DNA of 64,000 nt from DATFVA01 sp963721075 (GTDB lineage Bacteria > Bacteroidota > Ignavibacteria > Ignavibacteriales > Ignavibacteriaceae), in assembly GCA_963721075.1 (NCBI GenBank), contig CAVRHV010000017.1, forward strand, positions 62,001-126,000, written 5' to 3'. The notes beneath the pieces are model-generated. The model ran no database searches. It saw nothing but the letters and a program-made list of their open reading frames with translations, and was not told where the DNA came from. The position numbers and the translations under genes were made by a program. Shown here piece by piece: positions 59,874 through 64,000 of the stretch. Positions within the stretch are counted from its first letter, which is position 1. Every line of letters begins with the position of its first letter.

Positions 59874-60187
59874 CTTCCTAATCCTGATGAAGCTTTCCTC
59901 CTTCTGAATCCCTGGAACATTTCTCCCTTACTAAAAAGATAAATTATAAAGTCAATTTCCGGATCACCGGTTTTTATCCATTTTTTTCGCAAGGCTTAAT
60001 GTCGGGTTGAAAGCGGTGGTGGAGCGTATGTGGAGCGTATGTGGAGCGTATGTGAGACGTAGTTGACACGGCAAACAAAGTTTGTTGAACCCTGGTAATT
60101 CCTGATCTGCAGGGTCAATTATATAATTGTGGACGAATACCCGAAATAGATAAAATTACGCTAAAAGGAGAGGTCTGTGTATAATGG
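59874..60187. other. Convergent intergenic region with 11-bp repeat array
   Basis: This 314-bp gap lies between the 3' ends of the EamA gene and pdxH. It contains the repeat array at 60013-60067 and no gene or clear terminator hairpin. Confidence 0.55.
60013..60067. repeat. Tandem array of an 11-bp unit, GCGKWNGTGGA
   Basis: Five units of exactly 11 bp begin at 60013, 60024, 60035, 60046 and 60057. The first is GCGGTGGTGGA, the next two GCGTATGTGGA and the last two degenerate. The same two unit types are found at 20414-20493. Function unknown. Confidence 0.85.
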
Positions 60188-60835
60188 CTAAGGTGAAAGT
60201 CTTACAATTTCCCAGTTATCACCTTTACGGCGGTAGCTGATCCTGTCGTGGAGGCGGCTTTCTCTTCCCTGCCAGAACTCAAACTCGTTCGGTATTAGTC
60301 TAAATCCGCCCCAGAAAGGCGGGAGAGGAATTATGCCGTCCTTATATTTCTCAGCAGTCTCCCTGAATTTCTCTGCCAGAAATTCTCTGTTTGGAATAAC
60401 GCTGCTCTGCTTCGATGCCCATGCGCCGATCTGACTGTTGGTGGGACGTGAATGGAAATATTCCTCAGATTCCTCAGAAGAAACCTTCTCAACTTTCCCT
60501 CTTATCCTCACCTGGCGTTCAAGTTCAAGCCATACAAAAAGTATCTCTGCATTCGGATTGACAGTTAAATCTCTGGCTTTATGACTTTCATAGTTGGTAA
60601 AGAAAACAAAACCCGTCTCGTCGAATTTTTTAAGAAGGACGGTCCTGGCGGAGGGTATCCGCTCCGCTGATGCGGTAGCAAGCACCATAGCATTCGGTTC
60701 CTTAACGTCCGATTTCAATAATTCATTAAACCAGTGTGAAAACTGTGTAAAAGGGTTCGGATCGACGATGTTTTCTGTTAGTTCCTTCAATGAATAATTC
60801 CTCCTCAGGTTTTTAATTTCGTTGTTTTTCATCAT
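60188..60835 (-). CDS. pdxH: Pyridoxamine/pyridoxine 5'-phosphate oxidase
   Basis: This 215-residue FMN enzyme makes pyridoxal 5'-phosphate. It has SARTVLLKKFDETGFVFFTN, ELERQVRIRGKVEKVS, RPTNSQIGAWASKQS and the C-terminal PNEFEFWQGRESRLHDRISY, all family marks. It converges with the EamA gene and is divergent from the oxoglutarate dehydrogenase gene. Confidence 0.96.
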   Translation of the reverse strand: MMKNNEIKNLRRNYSLKELTENIVDPNPFTQFSHWFNELLKSDVKEPNAMVLATASAERIPSARTVLLKKFDETGFVFFTNYESHKARDLTVNPNAEILFVWLELERQVRIRGKVEKVSSEESEEYFHSRPTNSQIGAWASKQSSVIPNREFLAEKFRETAEKYKDGIIPLPPFWGGFRLIPNEFEFWQGRESRLHDRISYRRKGDNWEIVRLSP

Positions 60836-60927
60836 ATCGGGCCGCGGTGCTGCTCATTAGCTAAAATGAATTAAAAATATTTAGTAAATTGTATGTTGTA
60901 AATCCCATTGCTGATTATTACGCATAC

Positions 60928-60941
60928 TGACCTGCGGGTCA
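60928..60941. promoter_or_regulatory. Small inverted repeat upstream of the oxoglutarate dehydrogenase gene
   Basis: TGACC and GGTCA are separated by four bases (TGCG). It lies about 80 bp before the ATG at 61020 in the divergent region with pdxH and could be an operator. With only 5-bp arms, chance is a fair alternative. Confidence 0.25.
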
Positions 60942-61019
60942 TTATCTAAATATATGATGTGGATTATTTCTTTTATAAATTTAATGAATATTTTATAAAT
61001 CAACGACGATTTTTTACAA

Positions 61020-64000
61020 ATGAAACCTAACGAGTTAACAAAGGAACAAAAAGAAGAATTAGAGAAATTCGGAGCAAATACCTGGTTTGTTGAATACCTT
61101 CACGAACAATACGAAAAGAATCCTTCCCAGCTCCCCGATCAGTGGCAGAAGTTTTTCGGCAAAGTAAAAGGAAAAACTGAGAATAACGGAAAAGCCGGAA
61201 AGGAGAACGGCTCTCTTTTTAATTTAGGAGAAATTGAATTGCCGGTTCCCGGAGATGAGGATGAAACACAGGTAATTGCAGGAAGTTCCGCCCGGATACT
61301 CGATAATATGAATGATAGTCTCACGGTGCCTGTCGCAACCTCCCAGCGGACAATTCCAGTAAAGCTCCTCGAAGAAAACCGAAAAGTTCTTAACCAGTTC
61401 CTTAAAAAGAAAAACGCCGGAAGAGTTTCTTTTACACACCTGATAAGCTGGGCGATACTTAAAGCAGTTGAAGCTGTACCGGCTCTGAATAATGCTTTCA
61501 CGATTATTAATGGCAAGCCGAATATTATTAAAAGGAAGAATGTGAATCTCGGGTTGGCAATCGACCTGGAAAGAAAAGATGGTTCTCGCTCGCTTATAGT
61601 TCCTAATATTAAAAACGCAAACCGGATGGACTTCAAGGAATTCTGGGATACCTATGAGGACCTTGTTACCCGTTCACGTAAAGGCCAGATCGATCCGGCT
61701 GAATTTCTTGGGACAACTATTACGCTTACAAATCCAGGTACTATTGGAACGGCTGCTTCAGTACCACGACTAATGGTAGGACAGGGCGCTATCATAGCAA
61801 CCGGGGCAATTCAGTATTCCCCTGATTACCAGGCTATGTCGCCTTCTACAATTTCAGCTCTCGGTGTAAGCAAGGTGATGACCCTAACCAGCACATACGA
61901 TCACAGAATTATCCAGGGTGCGGAATCAGGACTATTCCTGAAAGAAATAAATGAACTCCTCCTCGGCAAAGATAATTTTTATGATGATATATTTGAAGCC
62001 CTCAGCATTCCATACAAACCATACATTTGGAAAGCCGATTACCAGCCCGGGATATTTGATAACGCAGCAAACACTGAAGAAATTGAAAAGCAGGCTAAGG
62101 TTCTTCAGCTTATTAACCTGTACAGAGTAAGAGGTCACCTGATCGCAAACCTTGATCCTCTCGGTTTCCAGACTCCCTATCATCCGGAACTCGATCCGGC
62201 TACATACAATCTTACAATCTGGGATATGGACCGTTACTTTATAACAGGTGGTTTCAGCGGACTGAAGACAGCTTCTCTAAGACAGATACTTGAGATTCTT
62301 CAAAAGACGTATTGCGAGAAGATCGGTGTTGAATATATGCATATCCAGAATCCCGAAGAAAAGGTCTGGCTTCAAAGTAAAATGGAACCGATTAAGAACA
62401 TCCCTGACTTTGGCTCCAATGTTAAAAAGCGGGTTCTTAATAAACTGATCAACGCAGAAACATTCGAGCATTTTATACATACAAAGTTTATCGGTCATAA
62501 ACGTTTTTCTCTTGAAGGTTCTGAAACTCTTATTCCCGTACTTGATATGCTTCTCGATGAAGCCAGCCAGACAAATGTACTTGAAGTTGTACTGGGTATG
62601 GCTCACCGCGGCAGACTGAACGTGCTGGCAAATATTATCGGTAAATCGTATGAGTCGATTTTATCGGAGTTCGAAGATATTCAGGATCCTAATTCAATTG
62701 CAGGTTCAGGGCGATGTAAAATACCATCTCGGCGCTACAGGAAAATATAAAACCTCTAACGGAAAAATGATCACGGTATCGGTTGCCTCGAATCCAAGCC
62801 ACCTTGAGTGGGTTAATCCCGTAGTAGAAGGTATAGTACGCGCGAAACAAATGCGGCTTGGCGATAATAAAGCTCATCGTAAGGTATTATCCGTTCTTAT
62901 TCACGGAGATGCAGCTTTCGCGGGACAGGGTATTGTTGCCGAAACTCTTAACCTCTCCCAGCTTAGCGGCTACCGTACAGGCGGAACGGTTCATATAATA
63001 ATTAACAATCAGATAGGTTTCACTACTACTCCTGAGGATGCACGTTCATCAGTTTATGCCTCTGATGTGGCCAAGATGATCCAGGCCCCAATATTTCCAC
63101 GTCAACGGAGATGATCCCGAAGCCTCTCTATGGGTTACCAAACTTGCTTTTGAATACAGGCAGATATTCAAGAAAGATGTAGTAATTGATCTCTTCGGCT
63201 ACAGACGTCATGGGCACAACGAAGGAGATGAGCCCGGATTCACGCAGCCTTTGCTTTATGATATTATTAAGTCGCACCCATCAGTAAAAGATTTATACGA
63301 AAAATTTCTTTTGAATAACCAGGTGCTTTCTGAATCGGAAATCAAAAAGATGAACGATGATATTTATAACGAATTGAGTGAAGCATTCGACAAGATCAGA
63401 AAAAAGAGTATCAGCTTTAATACGGATGTACCTCTGGCTGTTCCGAAAGAGAAAGTTGATTCGTTAAAACCGGCAGGCAGCACCGGAATTTCAGATGAAA
63501 TGCTTAGAACAATCGTAGAGAAAACCACCTCCCTGCCTGAAGGATTTGCAATTCATCCGAAGCTTAAGAAGTTCCTTGAAAAAAGAAAAGGACTTGTTGA
63601 CGGTACATCAGAAGCAGAATGGGCATTCGCTGAAACACTGGCGTTTGGTAGTCTGCTGCTTGAAGGAACACCGGTTAGATTAAGCGGGCAGGACAGTGTT
63701 AGAGGCACTTTCAGTCAAAGGCACCTTGCACTTACTGATATAAAGAACGGCAGTGAATATATCCCGTTAAATCATCTTTCAAAAAGCCAGGCGCAGCTGG
63801 AAGCATTGGACAGTTTCCTTTCTGAAGCAGCCGTAATGGGATTTGAATACGGATACAGTACTGCCGATCCCCTGGCATTGGTAATGTGGGAAGCACAGTT
63901 CGGCGATTTTGCCAACGGCGCCCAGGTAATAATCGATAATTTCATAGTGGCTTCCTATGAAAAATGGCAGCTGCCTAACAGTCTTGTTCTGCTGCTGCCT
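61020..64000 (+). CDS. kgd: Fused 2-oxoglutarate dehydrogenase E1 / succinyltransferase E2 catalytic domain (3' end outside window, two frameshifts)
   Basis: The N-terminus has a short E1-type segment (NTWFVEYLHEQYEKNPSQLP), then a linker and an E2 catalytic domain at about residues 90-330 with the active-site DHRIIQGAESG (His295), but no lipoyl domain. The E1 part follows: IANLDPLG, GMAHRGRLNVL, and thiamine-binding GDAAFAGQGIVAET and NNQIGFTT. This is the order of actinobacterial Kgd. Extra bases near 62712 (GGGCGAT) and 63099 (TTTCCACG) break the frame; removing them restores SGDVKYHLGATG and IFHVNGDDPEASLW. The sequence then reads cleanly to the right edge. It belongs to the TCA cycle; a separate E3 and a lipoyl carrier are needed. 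Confidence 0.93.

Noticed and set aside
7340..63100. Programmed ribosomal frameshifting as the reason for the many breaks
   Set aside because: The breaks share no slippery heptamer, stop-codon context or downstream structure, and occur at varied sequences in many unrelated genes; sequencing insertion is simpler.
1..64000. Prophage, insertion sequence or defence system
   Set aside because: I found no integrase, transposase, inverted-repeat ends, phage structural genes, restriction or toxin-antitoxin genes; the window looks like ordinary chromosome.

Overview
The window reads as a chromosomal segment from a member of the Ignavibacteria / Ignavibacteriota (Bacteroidota-Chlorobiota superphylum). 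Evidence: secreted proteins end in the type IX secretion (T9SS) sorting domain with the NYPNPFNPST core that is very common in that group; two PorV/PorQ-like outer-membrane proteins; MacB/FtsX permeases in tandem; a 2-oxoglutarate dehydrogenase E1 fused to an E2 catalytic domain; and a DPPR-synthase-type UbiA protein. This placement is inferred from gene content. I saw no rRNA, tRNA, CRISPR array, insertion sequence or phage gene.

Layout. 1-14.8 kb: a sigma-54-type response regulator (running off the left edge) is divergent from a MacB-like export locus made of an HlyD adaptor, two ABC ATPases and four tandem FtsX-type permeases. The second permease has one frameshift and the fourth is riddled with them. 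14.8-20.3 kb: a T9SS-targeted FG-GAP protein, a DUF971/SpoU methyltransferase pair, an eroded mini-gene with a T9SS tail, and an NfeD-type membrane protease. 20.6-31.7 kb: a minus-strand housekeeping block (ribBA, yajC, tgt, a CNNM/CorC protein, a UbiA prenyltransferase, an acyl-CoA mutase large subunit with isobutyryl-CoA-mutase-type residues, mutL, folA, thyA, glycerate kinase). 31.7-39.9 kb: a surface polysaccharide locus (four glycosyltransferases, a Wzx-like flippase, an asparagine-synthase-like protein lacking its N-terminal cysteine, a FemAB/GNAT-type transferase). 40-44.6 kb: a GH92 mannosidase and a T9SS cargo protein. 44.7-53.7 kb: a long minus-strand run that starts with a NodB-like deacetylase, a NodC-like glycosyltransferase and a radical SAM protein, then DUF1207, an M50 protease, a lipoprotein with a duplicated domain, an Asp-box propeller and two PorV-like proteins. 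53.7-60.8 kb: small stress or hypothetical genes, a GNAT, the rtcB-archease RNA repair pair, an EamA transporter and pdxH. 61 kb to the right edge: the fused oxoglutarate dehydrogenase.

Two cross-cutting features matter for the reader. First, many otherwise good genes (including the oxoglutarate dehydrogenase) contain a frameshift, and almost all are repaired by removing one base. This looks like insertion-type sequencing error rather than biology, so I give merged coordinates and note each break. Second, three intergenic regions carry short tandem arrays with an 11-bp unit; two share the consensus GCGKWNGTGGA and the third has a different sequence with the same period. These arrays are the least explained structure in the window.
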